A stretch of DNA of 64,000 nucleotides from Candidatus Competibacteraceae bacterium (GCA_016713505.1 JADJPA010000001.1:124001-188000); one strand, 5' to 3'; shown: positions 51,383 to 60,443, counted from the first letter of the stretch. Program-made: numbers and translations. The notes: generated by a model from the sequence alone, not told the origin.

Positions 51383-52380
51383 TTGCCCCGGCCATCGTCG
51401 CCCTGCACCTCATCGCGCTCAGCGTGACCGGCACGCTGCTGCTGGCTGGGGGTTTCGCCGTGCGGATTCTGCGCTGCTGGGATATCGACAGCGGCAGCGA
51501 ATTGCAAGTGCGGCTGGAGCGGCAAACCTATCTGATCGCTACGTTGGTCGGCTTCGCGCTGGCTGCGGAACTGCTGTCGCTGCTGCTGTTCGTCGGCGCC
51601 GCCGAAAGCCTGTCTGGCCAGTTCGTCGGGGCGATGTGCGCCACCGGCGTATTGAACGTCAATGGCTTCGGTTTCCCGACGCTGTTGTTGAAAATCGCCG
51701 TGTTCTTTCTAGCGGCGCTGTGGCTGCTGCTGAACCGGATCGACAACCGAGGCTACGATTATCCGCTGGTGCGACCGAAATATGGTCTGTTGCTGGCCAT
51801 CGCGCCGCTGACGGCGCTGGAGCTGGTCATCCAAACTTTGTATTTCCTCGGTCTGAAACCGGATGTCATCACCTCCTGCTGCGGGTCGCTGTTCAGCGCC
51901 GGCCAGCAGGGGGTGGCGGCGGAACTGGCCGGTCTGGCGGCAAGACCGACTTTCGTGCTGTTTTACGGGTCGGCGGGGCTGATTTTGGCCGTGGGGCTCA
52001 TGGTTCAGCGCTGGCTCCGCCTGGGACCATTGTTCGCTGCCAGCAGCCTGCTGGGCTTCGGTGTCGCCATCGCAGCCGTCATCGCGTTGCTGTCGCTGTA
52101 CGTGTATGAAAATCCCAACCATCATTGCCCATTCTGCCTGCTGAAAGCCGGTTACGGTTACGTCGGCTATGCGCTCTACCTGCCCCTGTTCGCTGCCGCC
52201 GCCACCGGCTTGGGCGCGGGTATCATCGCTCCATTTCGGCGCGTTGCCAGCCTGCAAACCATCATTCCCGGCGAAGTTCGGCGATGGGTGTGGTTGGCGC
52301 TAGGAGGATTCGGTATTTTCTACGGACTGGCAACTTGGCTGATTCTGCGTTCGAGCCTGAGGTTGTACGTTCCAAATTGA
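51376..52380 (+). CDS. Uncharacterised multi-span membrane protein of an ABC operon
   Basis: 334 aa from GTG 51376. About eight membrane spans (AIVALHLIALSVTGTLLLAG, LLSLLLFVGA, FPTLLLKIAVFFLAALWLLL and others). A CxxC pair in HHCPFCLLKAGYG near 247-259 could bind metal or be redox active, and CCGSLFSAG lies earlier. Coupled to the ABC genes by a seven-base overlap. No family recognised. It may supply or receive the substrate of the transporter. Confidence 0.75.
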   Translation: MLIAPAIVALHLIALSVTGTLLLAGGFAVRILRCWDIDSGSELQVRLERQTYLIATLVGFALAAELLSLLLFVGAAESLSGQFVGAMCATGVLNVNGFGFPTLLLKIAVFFLAALWLLLNRIDNRGYDYPLVRPKYGLLLAIAPLTALELVIQTLYFLGLKPDVITSCCGSLFSAGQQGVAAELAGLAARPTFVLFYGSAGLILAVGLMVQRWLRLGPLFAASSLLGFGVAIAAVIALLSLYVYENPNHHCPFCLLKAGYGYVGYALYLPLFAAAATGLGAGIIAPFRRVASLQTIIPGEVRRWVWLALGGFGIFYGLATWLILRSSLRLYVPN

Positions 52381-52736
52381 AACGGCATCAACAGCCATGT
52401 TTCAGTTTGAAACTCTCAGATCGGCATTCGCGCTCCGCGAAAAGATGCCGTTGGGCTTGCTTTCAGGTCGCAGGCGTTTTGTGGGTCATTGGCATGTTAT
52501 TGGCATATTACCAGATGCCGTGCATAGGCATGGATGATAGGAGAGGGGCAAAGGGGGAAAAGGATAAACGAGCGGTCGTTCGCTAGCGCGAACTCCGCGC
52601 TCCAAGGAGTGACCATAGAGCCGTCGCTCCGAACCTATCGCGGCATATTTACAACCGCGCCGTCTTTATAAGGATGAGGCAGGTTGGAAAGCAGGGAGCT
52701 GCCGATATATTAGATTCTGTTCGATTGCGTCAAAAG
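52381..52736. other. Intergenic region, no gene seen
   Basis: 356 bases between the ABC operon and the candidate RNA. GTTTCA/TGAAAC hairpin at 52400-52414. Short frames lack ribosome sites or family resemblance. Confidence 0.5.
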
Positions 52737-52745
52737 TGTTATAAA
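52737..52745 (+). promoter_or_regulatory. Extended -10 promoter of the candidate small RNA
   Basis: TG-T-TATAAA (52737-52745): an extended -10 element (TGn upstream of the hexamer). No good -35. Start site would be near 52752. Confidence 0.5.
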
Positions 52746-52751
52746 ATAAGC

Positions 52752-52831
52752 TCTTGGCGCAATCGTTGCGCAAGACCCTCCTCTTGTTTGAACGAAAAAA
52801 GCCCGGAATCGCTAAGCTTCCGGGCTTTTTT
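52752..52831 (+). ncRNA. Candidate small RNA with anti-Shine-Dalgarno tract
   Basis: About 80 nt from a likely start to the terminator. Stem GCGCAA-TCG-TTGCGC (52757-52771), then a single-stranded CCCTCCT-type tract (about 52776-52784), then a 14-bp terminator stem. This hairpin / CU-rich / terminator layout is typical of trans-acting small RNAs with an anti-SD site. No open reading frame of note. Inference from structure only. Confidence 0.5.
52795..52831. terminator. Bidirectional terminator
   Basis: 14-bp perfect stem AAAAAAGCCCGGAA/TTCCGGGCTTTTTT with a nine-base loop. Serves the candidate small RNA on the plus strand and norD on the minus strand. Confidence 0.93.
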
Positions 52832-52860
52832 CGTGCTTCGGCTGACAGTCTCAAGGGTGC

Positions 52861-54693
52861 CTAGGCGGTCAAACGGGTGTAAAGCCGCAATAATTGGCGC
52901 GGCAGCGCTTCGGGATGGCGGATCAGAATGAAGCCGTCCTTGCCGAACAAATAAGGCAGATAGTCGTTGGCTTCCTGATCGATGGTCACGCAGAACGGAT
53001 GCAAGCCGGCGCGACGGGATTCCGACAGCGCCATTCGGGTGTCTTCGACGCCGTAGCGGCCCTCGTAATGGTCCAGATCGTTTGGTTTGCCGTCGGTCAG
53101 CAGCAGCAACAAGCGCTGGGTGGCGCTCGATTGGCCCAACAAGCGAGCGCCATAGCGCACGGCAGCTCCCATGCGGGTGTAATAACCGGGCTTGATCGCG
53201 TTGATGCGCCCGCGCACTCCCGCGTTGTAACGTTCGCCGAAGCTCTTGATGCGTTGCACCCTTACGTGCTGGCGCTTGCGTGAGGAGAAGCCGTACAGCG
53301 CGAAACGGTCGCCGGTCACCGCCAACGCCTCGGCGAATAGAAACAAACTGTCCCGAATCAGCTCGATGACGCGGCCCTTGTTGTTGATCCAAGCGTCGGT
53401 GGACAGCGACAAATCGGCCAGCAGCAGGCAGGATAGGCTGCGTTCTTGGCGTGCCATCTGTCGGTACAGACCACGCTCGTAGCCATCGTTGCCGCGGGCA
53501 TGATCGGCGGCGTGGCGCACGCAGGCGTCCAAATCCAGTTCTTCACCGTCGGTTTGAGCGCGCCGCCAACCGCGAGCCGGGCGCAGGATTTCAAACTGCC
53601 GGCGCAGCCGCTGCGCGTCGCGGCGCAAGGCCGGCGGCAGTTCACAGGGCGGGGCATGGCGGGCCAACAGTTCTTGTACGCCGCAGTAATCCGGTAGCAG
53701 CGCTAGTTTTCGATAGTCCCATTCCGGTAGTTTGACGCCTGGTCCCAACGGCAGATCATCTTCGCTGGCCGAGGGCAGGTCGAGGTCGAAGCGGACTCGT
53801 GAAGCGGTGTTAGCGCCGTCCGGGGCCACGCTGAGCAGCTCCATGCTATCCGCCACGCGCGCCGCATCCGAATTAGGATCGTCGTCGGTGGGTCGGTTGA
53901 CCCGCACGTATTCCGCCCAAGACAACAAGCTTTCAGCTCGGAAAGACAACAGGAAAGGATTTTGTCGCTCTGGCTGATCGCTCTGTTCGGCGCGCCGGCG
54001 CTGACGGTCGCGCTCCGTCGGATTGCTGGCGCCGGCCGCCGGATTTTCGGCACTTCGGCGGTTCGCTTTGGCGGTCCTGGGAGCGGGAGGATAAAGCCAA
54101 AGCGGGATCGGTTGCGCAGGGCGGCGCGCTTCGGGTAACTCTCGGACGCTGCCGGGGTGGTGCAAGGCTTGCCGCAACAGCGTTTCTTGCAGGGCTTCAT
54201 CCGGGGATAGCCGTTCCGGCGCGATCCGCAGCGGTAGGGTAGCGGCGACCAGATGCTGGTAGCGGGCTCGCAGACCGGGATAGTGCGCCAAAACAAGCGA
54301 GGTCGCCTGTTGGTTTTGCCACCACCAGGGCGTCGTGGGCTCGACCGTATCGTGTGCGCCCGCCAAGGCGATCAGCCAGAAATACAAATCTCGGTTGGCT
54401 TCCCGCTGTGGGAACAACGCCACTTCGGGCGGCAATTGCAGGGTTTCGGCGTCCCGACAGGCCAGCGCGGCTTGCTCGCCCAACCCGGCGACGCGCGCCA
54501 GCCAGCGCCGCCGCGCGCCGTGGCGGGTCACCGCCGCCGCCGCGACCCGCAAACCGGGGTCGCCACCGAACGCCCGAAACCACAACCCGGCGGTTTTTTC
54601 GATGTCGGCGAGAGTGACCGCCGCCGCCGGATAATGGCGACGGGCCGCGCGGGTAATCAAACGATGCCAGAGCGCGCCGACGTGTTCTTCCAT
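52861..54693 (-). CDS. norD: NorD, NO reductase activation protein
   Basis: 610 aa. C-terminal VWA domain: MIDAS-like segment LLLADLSLSTDAW and RLLLLLTDGKPNDLDHYEGR. N-terminal part unlike other families. Works with NorQ as an AAA+/VWA pair to activate NorCB, as in Paracoccus norCBQD. Last gene of the minus-strand nor operon; ends at the bidirectional terminator. Confidence 0.9.
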   Translation of the reverse strand: MEEHVGALWHRLITRAARRHYPAAAVTLADIEKTAGLWFRAFGGDPGLRVAAAAVTRHGARRRWLARVAGLGEQAALACRDAETLQLPPEVALFPQREANRDLYFWLIALAGAHDTVEPTTPWWWQNQQATSLVLAHYPGLRARYQHLVAATLPLRIAPERLSPDEALQETLLRQALHHPGSVRELPEARRPAQPIPLWLYPPAPRTAKANRRSAENPAAGASNPTERDRQRRRAEQSDQPERQNPFLLSFRAESLLSWAEYVRVNRPTDDDPNSDAARVADSMELLSVAPDGANTASRVRFDLDLPSASEDDLPLGPGVKLPEWDYRKLALLPDYCGVQELLARHAPPCELPPALRRDAQRLRRQFEILRPARGWRRAQTDGEELDLDACVRHAADHARGNDGYERGLYRQMARQERSLSCLLLADLSLSTDAWINNKGRVIELIRDSLFLFAEALAVTGDRFALYGFSSRKRQHVRVQRIKSFGERYNAGVRGRINAIKPGYYTRMGAAVRYGARLLGQSSATQRLLLLLTDGKPNDLDHYEGRYGVEDTRMALSESRRAGLHPFCVTIDQEANDYLPYLFGKDGFILIRHPEALPRQLLRLYTRLTA

Positions 54694-54704
54694 CGCGACT
54701 CCGG

Positions 54705-55517
54705 TTAGCTCGACCCTGCGAAACTGGCGTTGACGACTTCCATCAGTGCGGCGGCGGTCGCTTCGTCGTCGGTCAGTGCTTCCACCAGCGCGACCCGGCA
54801 GGCGGTGGCTTCAGCCATTCCGCCGCCGATCAGTTGCGCGGCGTAAACCAGCAAGCGGGTGCTGGGGATTTCCTCCAGGTCGTGCTCGGTTAAAGCGCGG
54901 AAGGCGCTGGCGAGTTTGACCAGTTGTCCGGCAGTGGCGGCGGCGCAGCCGGTTTCTCCGATGATGATGGCGCGTTCTCGCTCCGGTCCGGGAAAATCGA
55001 AGCGCAAGGCGAGAAAGCGTTGCCGGGTCGAAGGTTTCAAGCTTTTGAGCAGATTTTGATAGCCGGGATTGTAGGACACCACCAGCATGAAGTTTGCTGG
55101 CGCTCGGAGCAGTTCGCCGGTGCGCTCGATCGGCAGCACCCGTCGGTCGTCGGCCAGCGGATGCAGCACCACCGTCGTATCCTTGCGCGCTTCCACCACC
55201 TCATCCAGATAGCAAATCCCGCCCTCGCGCACCGCGCGGGTCAGCGGTCCGTCGCACCAGACCGTCGCGCCGCCGTGCAATAAATGTCGTCCGACCAGAT
55301 CGGCGGCGGATAGATCATCGTGGCAGGCGACGGTGTGCAAGGGCAAACCGAGCCGCGCCGCCATGTGGGCGACGAAGCGGGTCTTGCCGCAACCGGTCGG
55401 TCCTTTGATCAGCAGCGGCAAGCGGTTGCGCCAGGCGGCTTCGAACACGGCGCATTCGTCGCCGGATGGTTCGTAGTAAGGGATGGCCGGTGGTTGCGGT
55501 GGCGCTGACGGGTGCAT
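54705..55517 (-). CDS. norQ: NorQ AAA+ ATPase
   Basis: 270 aa from ATG 55517. MoxR/CbbQ-type ATPase: Walker A GPTGCGKTRF (about 41-50), Walker B GGICYLDEV, sensor VVSYNPGYQ and STRLLVYAA near the end. Couples ATP hydrolysis to NorD for assembly of the NO reductase. Confidence 0.9.
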   Translation of the reverse strand: MHPSAPPQPPAIPYYEPSGDECAVFEAAWRNRLPLLIKGPTGCGKTRFVAHMAARLGLPLHTVACHDDLSAADLVGRHLLHGGATVWCDGPLTRAVREGGICYLDEVVEARKDTTVVLHPLADDRRVLPIERTGELLRAPANFMLVVSYNPGYQNLLKSLKPSTRQRFLALRFDFPGPERERAIIIGETGCAAATAGQLVKLASAFRALTEHDLEEIPSTRLLVYAAQLIGGGMAEATACRVALVEALTDDEATAAALMEVVNASFAGSS

Positions 55518-55534
55518 GGCGCGGACAGTCGTTG

Positions 55535-55570
55535 AAAAATACCATCCCCTCTCACCGTCTGGGAGAGGGG
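55535..55570 (-). terminator. Hairpin after norB
   Basis: CCCCTCTC (55546-55553) and GAGAGGGG (55563-55570) form an 8-bp stem; on the minus strand a T5 run follows at 55540-55536. May reduce read-through from norB to norQ. Confidence 0.5.
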
Positions 55571-55588
55571 CTTGCGTGCGAGCAGGAC

Positions 55589-57001
55589 TCAAGTCGCTAC
55601 GGGTTGAGCTTCACCGGCTTCCACCGATTGCGGCTTATCCTGGGCAAAGAAGCTGTAAAGATAAACGCCCAGACCGATCAGGAACACCAGGCCAGCCAGT
55701 TCCCGCAGCCAATAGAAGATATGTAACTGATCCTGCACCTCCATGAACGATTGCGGGTTGGGGATGATCCGCTGCAACCAGGATTGTAGGATGCCGGCGG
55801 CGGTCAGGAACAGGGTGATGAACACCATCGATACGGTCATCAGCCAGAACGACCACATTTCCAACACCTGCGCGCGTTCCGGGTTGACCTGACGGCCGCG
55901 CAGGATCGGCATGGCGTAGGAAATGATGGTCAACACCACCATCACATAAGCGCCGTAAAACGCCATGTGGCCGTGGGCGGCGGTCATCTGGGTGCCGTGG
56001 GTGTAGTAGTTGATCGGGGCTAAGGTGTGTAGAAAGCCCCATACGCCCGCGCCCAGGAAGGCCATCACCGCCGTACCCAAGGCCCACAAGGTGGCGGCTT
56101 TGTTGGGATGTTCGCGCCGGCGGCGGTTCACCACGTTGAAGCAGAAGATGGTCATGGCGAAAAACGGCAGCGGTTCCAACGCCGAGAAGAAACCGCCCCA
56201 CCATATCCAGTAACCCGGCGCGCCGATCCAGTAATAATGATGGCCGGTGCCGACCAAACCGGTCACCAGAGCCAGCGTGATAATCACGTACAACCATTTT
56301 TCGATGACTTCCCGATCCACCCCGGTAATCTTGATCAGCACGAAGCCCAGGATGGCGGCCAGGATCAATTCCCAAACCCCTTCGACCCACAGATGCACCA
56401 CCCACCACCAGAAATATTTATCCTTGACCAGATTGGAGGGGTTATAGAAGGCGAACAAATACATCAGCGCCAAACCGATCAGACCGGTCAATAGAATGAT
56501 GGTGATGGCGGTCTTGCGGCCCTTGAGAACGGTCATGCCGATGTTGTACAGAAACGCCAGCGCCACCACCACAATGCCGAGTTTGGTGGGCAAGGGCTGC
56601 TCCAGAAACTCGCGGCCCATGGTGGCTAAAATATTGTTGCCGGTCATCTCGGCCAGCGACGCATAGGGTACGGATAGATAACCGACGATCGTCAGCGCCC
56701 CGGCCACCAAAAAAATCCAGAACATCACATACGCCAACAGCGGGCTGTGCAGTTCGGTTTCGGATTCTTCCGGCACCAGGTAATAAGACGCGCCCATGAA
56801 GCCGAACAGCAGCCAAACGATCAACAGGTTGGTGTGCACCATCCGGGCGATATTGAACGGAATCGCCGGAAACATAAAATCGCCGACCACGTATTGCAGG
56901 CCCATGATCAGGCCGAACAAAATTTGCCCGACGAACAGACCGATCGCGGCGATGAAGTAAGGCTTAGCCACCGCTTGGGATTTATATTGCAGCAGTTGCA
57001 T
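55589..57001 (-). CDS. norB: Nitric oxide reductase large subunit
   Basis: 470 aa from ATG 57001 (AGAGGA ribosome site); a TTG at 57031 is less likely. Heme-copper-oxidase-like core with twelve spans and ligand histidines (RMVHTNLLIVWLLFG, GHHYYWIGAPGYWIWW, AAHGHMAFYGAY). Couples with NorC (cytochrome c) to reduce NO to N2O in the inner membrane. Ligand Glu residues (WVEGVWELILAA) present. Confidence 0.95.
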   Translation of the reverse strand: MQLLQYKSQAVAKPYFIAAIGLFVGQILFGLIMGLQYVVGDFMFPAIPFNIARMVHTNLLIVWLLFGFMGASYYLVPEESETELHSPLLAYVMFWIFLVAGALTIVGYLSVPYASLAEMTGNNILATMGREFLEQPLPTKLGIVVVALAFLYNIGMTVLKGRKTAITIILLTGLIGLALMYLFAFYNPSNLVKDKYFWWWVVHLWVEGVWELILAAILGFVLIKITGVDREVIEKWLYVIITLALVTGLVGTGHHYYWIGAPGYWIWWGGFFSALEPLPFFAMTIFCFNVVNRRRREHPNKAATLWALGTAVMAFLGAGVWGFLHTLAPINYYTHGTQMTAAHGHMAFYGAYVMVVLTIISYAMPILRGRQVNPERAQVLEMWSFWLMTVSMVFITLFLTAAGILQSWLQRIIPNPQSFMEVQDQLHIFYWLRELAGLVFLIGLGVYLYSFFAQDKPQSVEAGEAQPVAT

Positions 57002-57034
57002 GATGATCTTTTCCTCTGTGGTGAACGCCAAGAC

Positions 57035-57460
57035 TCAGCCTTGAATGTTCGGAGGCCAGTTTTCGGTATTGATTTCCGAGGTCCACTTCAAGAAAGCCAC
57101 CAGATCGTCCAACTGCTGGTCGCTGAAATTGAACTGTGGCATCTGACGGCGGCCCGGTACCTTGGTGGGCTGCGCCTTGATCCAGACCTTGATGAAATCG
57201 CCGCCGCGCCGCTTGTAGACGTTGCCCAGTTCCGGCGCGAAATAAGCCCCTTCGCCCAGCAGGGTGTGGCAGCCGATGCAGTTGCGGGTTTCCCACAGAT
57301 GCTTGCCGCGGGCGACTTGCTCGGTCAAGTTTTCGCGGTGGTCGCGCTTGGGTAGCGTCCAGGTGGTGTGCAGCGTCAGCGCCAGAAACAGCAGCACCGA
57401 AAACAGAGTGCCACCGTAGAAGATGTTGCGCGCCATTGATTTGGTAAGAAATGCGCTCAT
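57035..57460 (-). CDS. norC: Nitric oxide reductase cytochrome c subunit
   Basis: 141 aa from ATG 57460 (GAGG before it). Single N-terminal span (TLFSVLLFLALTLHTTW), heme c motif NCIGCHTLLGEG, Met ligand region QMPQFNFSDQQ. Electron entry to NorB. First gene of norCBQD; a Dnr-type box is upstream. Confidence 0.95.
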   Translation of the reverse strand: MSAFLTKSMARNIFYGGTLFSVLLFLALTLHTTWTLPKRDHRENLTEQVARGKHLWETRNCIGCHTLLGEGAYFAPELGNVYKRRGGDFIKVWIKAQPTKVPGRRQMPQFNFSDQQLDDLVAFLKWTSEINTENWPPNIQG

Positions 57461-57558
57461 GAGCACCTCAAATTAAGCTGTGATGCGATGCTCCGTCCGG
57501 TCTGGAGCCGAGCGGACGGAATACCAGGCTATCTTCCAAAAAATACCGCTATCCTTCC

Positions 57559-57572
57559 TTGATCGCGGTCAA
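57559..57572. promoter_or_regulatory. Dnr-type box between norC and the hemerythrin gene
   Basis: TTGAT-CGCG-GTCAA, matching the TTGAT-N4-RTCAA consensus. Lies 99 bases upstream of norC and about 63 bases upstream of the hemerythrin ATG, so it can serve both divergent operons. Confidence 0.78.
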
Positions 57573-57634
57573 GTAATTTTTGATTTACGCCCGGCACAAT
57601 CACCATTAATTTTCTGAATTTGAAGGAGAGCATC

Positions 57635-58087
57635 ATGGTTGCCATCGCCGGATTTCTCGCGGCCGAGCACCGCTGTTGCGATGAGCGCTTTGCCCTGACT
57701 GAAGAAGCAGCCCAAGCCGATGAGTTGGAGCGTTGCCGGAAGGAGTTCCAACAGTTTCAGGCGACGATGGCGCTGCATTTCAGGAAAGAGGAAGAAGCGC
57801 TGTTTCCGACCTTCGAACAGGTGAGCGGCAACAGCATGGGTCCGACGCGAGTGATGCGGCTGGAGCACCAACAAATGCGGGAAACGCTGGCCGAGATGAG
57901 CAGCACCCTCGGCGGCGGCGATCTGGGGGAGTTTTTGGGTCAGGCGGAAACGCTGCTGATCTTGATGCAGCAGCACAACATCAAGGAAGAGCAGATTCTT
58001 TATCCGATGTGCGATCGGATTTTTGGGGCTGAGGCGGGCGCGGTGATCGAGGCCATGCGAGCGCTAGGAACGGATCAAGCGGCATGA
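57635..58087 (+). CDS. Hemerythrin-like protein
   Basis: 150 aa from ATG 57635 (GGAGAG upstream). Four-helix hemerythrin fold with di-iron ligands: AEHRCCDERF, HFRKEEEALFPTFE, RLEHQQMRET, QQHNIKEEQILYPMCD. Such proteins bind O2 or NO near denitrification genes. Stop overlaps the next start. Confidence 0.9.
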   Translation: MVAIAGFLAAEHRCCDERFALTEEAAQADELERCRKEFQQFQATMALHFRKEEEALFPTFEQVSGNSMGPTRVMRLEHQQMRETLAEMSSTLGGGDLGEFLGQAETLLILMQQHNIKEEQILYPMCDRIFGAEAGAVIEAMRALGTDQAA

Positions 58088-58311
58088 GTGCGCTTGAAGA
58101 CATCGTGGTGGACGGTCGGGGGCTGGAGCCGCCCGAACCCATGGAAAAGGTGCTGGCGGCGCTGGATGAATTGCAGCCGGGCCAGCGCATCCGTTTTCTC
58201 ATCCACCGCCAGCCTTATCCGCTGTACGACATCTTGCGCCGCTACCGCTACCGCTACGAAATCACGGCGGCTGACAACGGCGAATTTGAAATCCTGATTT
58301 CCGGGCCATGA
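58084..58311 (+). CDS. DUF2249 protein
   Basis: 75 aa. DUF2249 pattern DGRGLEPPEPMEKVLAALDE and GQRIRFLIHRQPYPLYDI. Small TusA-like fold often fused or adjacent to hemerythrin domains; function unknown. Overlaps both neighbours by ATGA, so it is coupled in the operon. Confidence 0.88.
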   Translation: MSALEDIVVDGRGLEPPEPMEKVLAALDELQPGQRIRFLIHRQPYPLYDILRRYRYRYEITAADNGEFEILISGP

Positions 58312-59624
58312 CGCCCACCGCCGGGCTTTCGCTCGAACAAGCCCCACCGTTTGGCGTGCCGCTGCGATTTTTCCTGACCGCGCCCTGGTTCTTGGTGCTG
58401 GCGGCAATGTTGGTGTTGTGGCGAGGACCGGAGATTTTCACCAGCCGTTGGCCGCCGGCCACCCTGGCGCTGACGCATCTGTTGACGCTCGGATTTATGG
58501 CGCAGGTCATGCTGGGAGCGTTGCTGCAAATGCTGCCGGTGATGGTAGGCGTGGTTATCCCCCGTCCGCGACTGATGGCGACCTTGCTGCATATTCCGCT
58601 GACGCTGGGAACGTTGGTTCTGGTGATCGCATTTTTGGCCGGCAGCCCGGTCAGCTTTCAGATGGCGTTTTGCTTGCTCGGTTTTGCCTTCGGCGTCGCC
58701 CTGGCCGCCGTCCATATCGCGGTATGGCGGGCTCCGTTCGCCAGCGGTACGGTCATCGCCATGCGCTGCGCCTTGGCCGCGTTGCTGGTGACGGTCGGGT
58801 TGGGGTTGGCATTGGGTGGCTTTTTCGGTTGGGGTTGGAACTTGCCAGTCGTGATGCTGACCGAGTTGCACGCCGTTTGGGGGCTGCTGGGTTGGACGGT
58901 GTTGCTGGTGGCCGGAGTGGCCTATCAGGTGGTGCCGATGTTTCAGATCACTCCGCCGTATCCGCCCGCTTTCGTGCGCGGCTTCGCACCGCTGATGGCG
59001 GGATTGCTGGCGGTGTGGTCGGCGGGGCTGTGGACCGGCTGGTCAGCACTGACGAACTTGGCGGGGGCGGGTTTGGTGGTCGGCGTCGCCGTCTTTGCCG
59101 GAACCACGTTGTACTTGCTCGGGCAGCGTCGCCGCAAGATCGGCGATGCGACGCTGAATTATTGGCGGCTGAGCCTGATCGGCCTGCTGGCGGCGGCGGG
59201 GTTGTGGCTGTCGGCGCAAGCGGTGCCCGCCTGGGCACAAGCCCCGCAAGTGGAGCTACTGTTGGGAATCCTGATGATCGCCGGTTTCGCGCTCGGCGTG
59301 ATCAACGGCATGTTGTACAAAATCGTGCCGTTTCTGGCCTGGTTTCATTTGCAAGCCCAACTTTTCGGACGGGCCAAGGTGCCCAACATGAAACAACTGC
59401 TGCCGGATGCGGCGATCCGGCGGCAGTGGTGGACCTATGGCGCGGCGCTTTTGCTGCTGCTGGCCGCCGCGCTGTACCCGCCGGTTTTCAGCATTCCCGC
59501 CGCGCTCGCCTTGGGCGCGAGCGGTGCGTGGCTGGGGTTTAATCTGACCCGTGTGGGGCTGACGTATCGGCGGATTTTACGGGCGGCGGGCGCGGCGGCC
59601 GACTCCGTTCCCGCCGGCGCGTGA
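58308..59624 (+). CDS. Twelve-span membrane protein of the hemerythrin-DUF2249 operon
   Basis: 438 aa. About twelve hydrophobic segments with an intramembrane His-rich pattern (ALTHLLTLGFMAQVMLGALL, TELHAVWGLLGWTVLLVAGV, FLAWFHLQAQ) resembling heme-Cu-oxidase-like or NnrS-type proteins. No Cu/heme ligand set of a catalytic subunit is obvious. Linked to NO metabolism by position; role unknown. Start overlaps DUF2249 stop. Confidence 0.8.
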   Translation: MTPTAGLSLEQAPPFGVPLRFFLTAPWFLVLAAMLVLWRGPEIFTSRWPPATLALTHLLTLGFMAQVMLGALLQMLPVMVGVVIPRPRLMATLLHIPLTLGTLVLVIAFLAGSPVSFQMAFCLLGFAFGVALAAVHIAVWRAPFASGTVIAMRCALAALLVTVGLGLALGGFFGWGWNLPVVMLTELHAVWGLLGWTVLLVAGVAYQVVPMFQITPPYPPAFVRGFAPLMAGLLAVWSAGLWTGWSALTNLAGAGLVVGVAVFAGTTLYLLGQRRRKIGDATLNYWRLSLIGLLAAAGLWLSAQAVPAWAQAPQVELLLGILMIAGFALGVINGMLYKIVPFLAWFHLQAQLFGRAKVPNMKQLLPDAAIRRQWWTYGAALLLLLAAALYPPVFSIPAALALGASGAWLGFNLTRVGLTYRRILRAAGAAADSVPAGA

Positions 59625-59635
59625 TTCGGTTTCGC

Positions 59636-60418
59636 TCACAGCAAACCCGTCATCAAGCCGACGCCGACCAGCAGCATCATGCCGGCCACGACCCCTTGCA
59701 CCGCGCGCAAGGTGACTTTGTGCAGCAGCCGCGCGCCGATCAGCGCCCCGGCGAAGGCGCACAGCGTCCCCACCGTCACCGGCAACAACAGTTCCCGCGA
59801 CCGGTTGAAATGCTCGGCGAGAAAGCCAGTTCCGTAGACCAGCAACCGCGAAACATCGACGATGGCGGCCGCCACCGCGCCGGTTGCCACGAACGCCTCT
59901 TTCGACAATCCCAGTTTGATGAGAAACGCGGAACGAAAAGCGCCTTGATGGCCTGAAAGTCCCCCGAAAAAGCCGGATAACAGACCGCCCAGCGGCAGAT
60001 AACGCGGCGGAAAGGCCAGCGCCTGAAGGCGCGGCCACAGCTCCAGCAGCGCGAAGACGACGATCAAGCCGCCGATCAAGGCCTTGATGGCGGTGACTTC
60101 ATGGATCGCCCCCGCCCATTGGTAGGCGAATAGCGGCGGCAGCCGGCCGAAGCGGTCGAGCAGCATCGCGCCGGCGAACGCCGCCAGCGCCGCCGGCAGG
60201 CCGAAGCGGATGACGACCCGCCAATCGGCTTGCCGCGCCAAAAGGCCCAGCTTGAAAAGGTTGTTGGCGAAATGCACCACCGCCGTGGCCGCAACCGCCA
60301 GCGGCACCGGAAAAAACAAGGCGAACACCGGCGTCAGCACGGTGCCGAGGCCAAATCCGGAAAAGAGGGTGAGGGCCGACGCCAGACCAGCGGCGAGGCC
60401 GATGACGACCGTTTCCAT
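59636..60418 (-). CDS. TauE/SafE-family permease
   Basis: 260 aa with seven to eight membrane spans (LASALTLFSGFGLGTVLTPV at the start) and PLGGLLSGFFGGLSGHQGAF repeat typical of TSUP/TauE. Sulfite or organic anion exporter family; substrate unknown. Lies downstream of the mmd operon on the same strand, separated by its terminator. Confidence 0.85.
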   Translation of the reverse strand: METVVIGLAAGLASALTLFSGFGLGTVLTPVFALFFPVPLAVAATAVVHFANNLFKLGLLARQADWRVVIRFGLPAALAAFAGAMLLDRFGRLPPLFAYQWAGAIHEVTAIKALIGGLIVVFALLELWPRLQALAFPPRYLPLGGLLSGFFGGLSGHQGAFRSAFLIKLGLSKEAFVATGAVAAAIVDVSRLLVYGTGFLAEHFNRSRELLLPVTVGTLCAFAGALIGARLLHKVTLRAVQGVVAGMMLLVGVGLMTGLL

Positions 60419-60443
60419 AGTGGGTTTTCCCTGTCGGGAATCG

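Noticed and set aside
52125..52586. 153-codon plus-strand frame across the end of the eight-span protein
   Set aside because: Mostly a shadow of the membrane gene in another frame; the remainder lacks domain or ribosome site.
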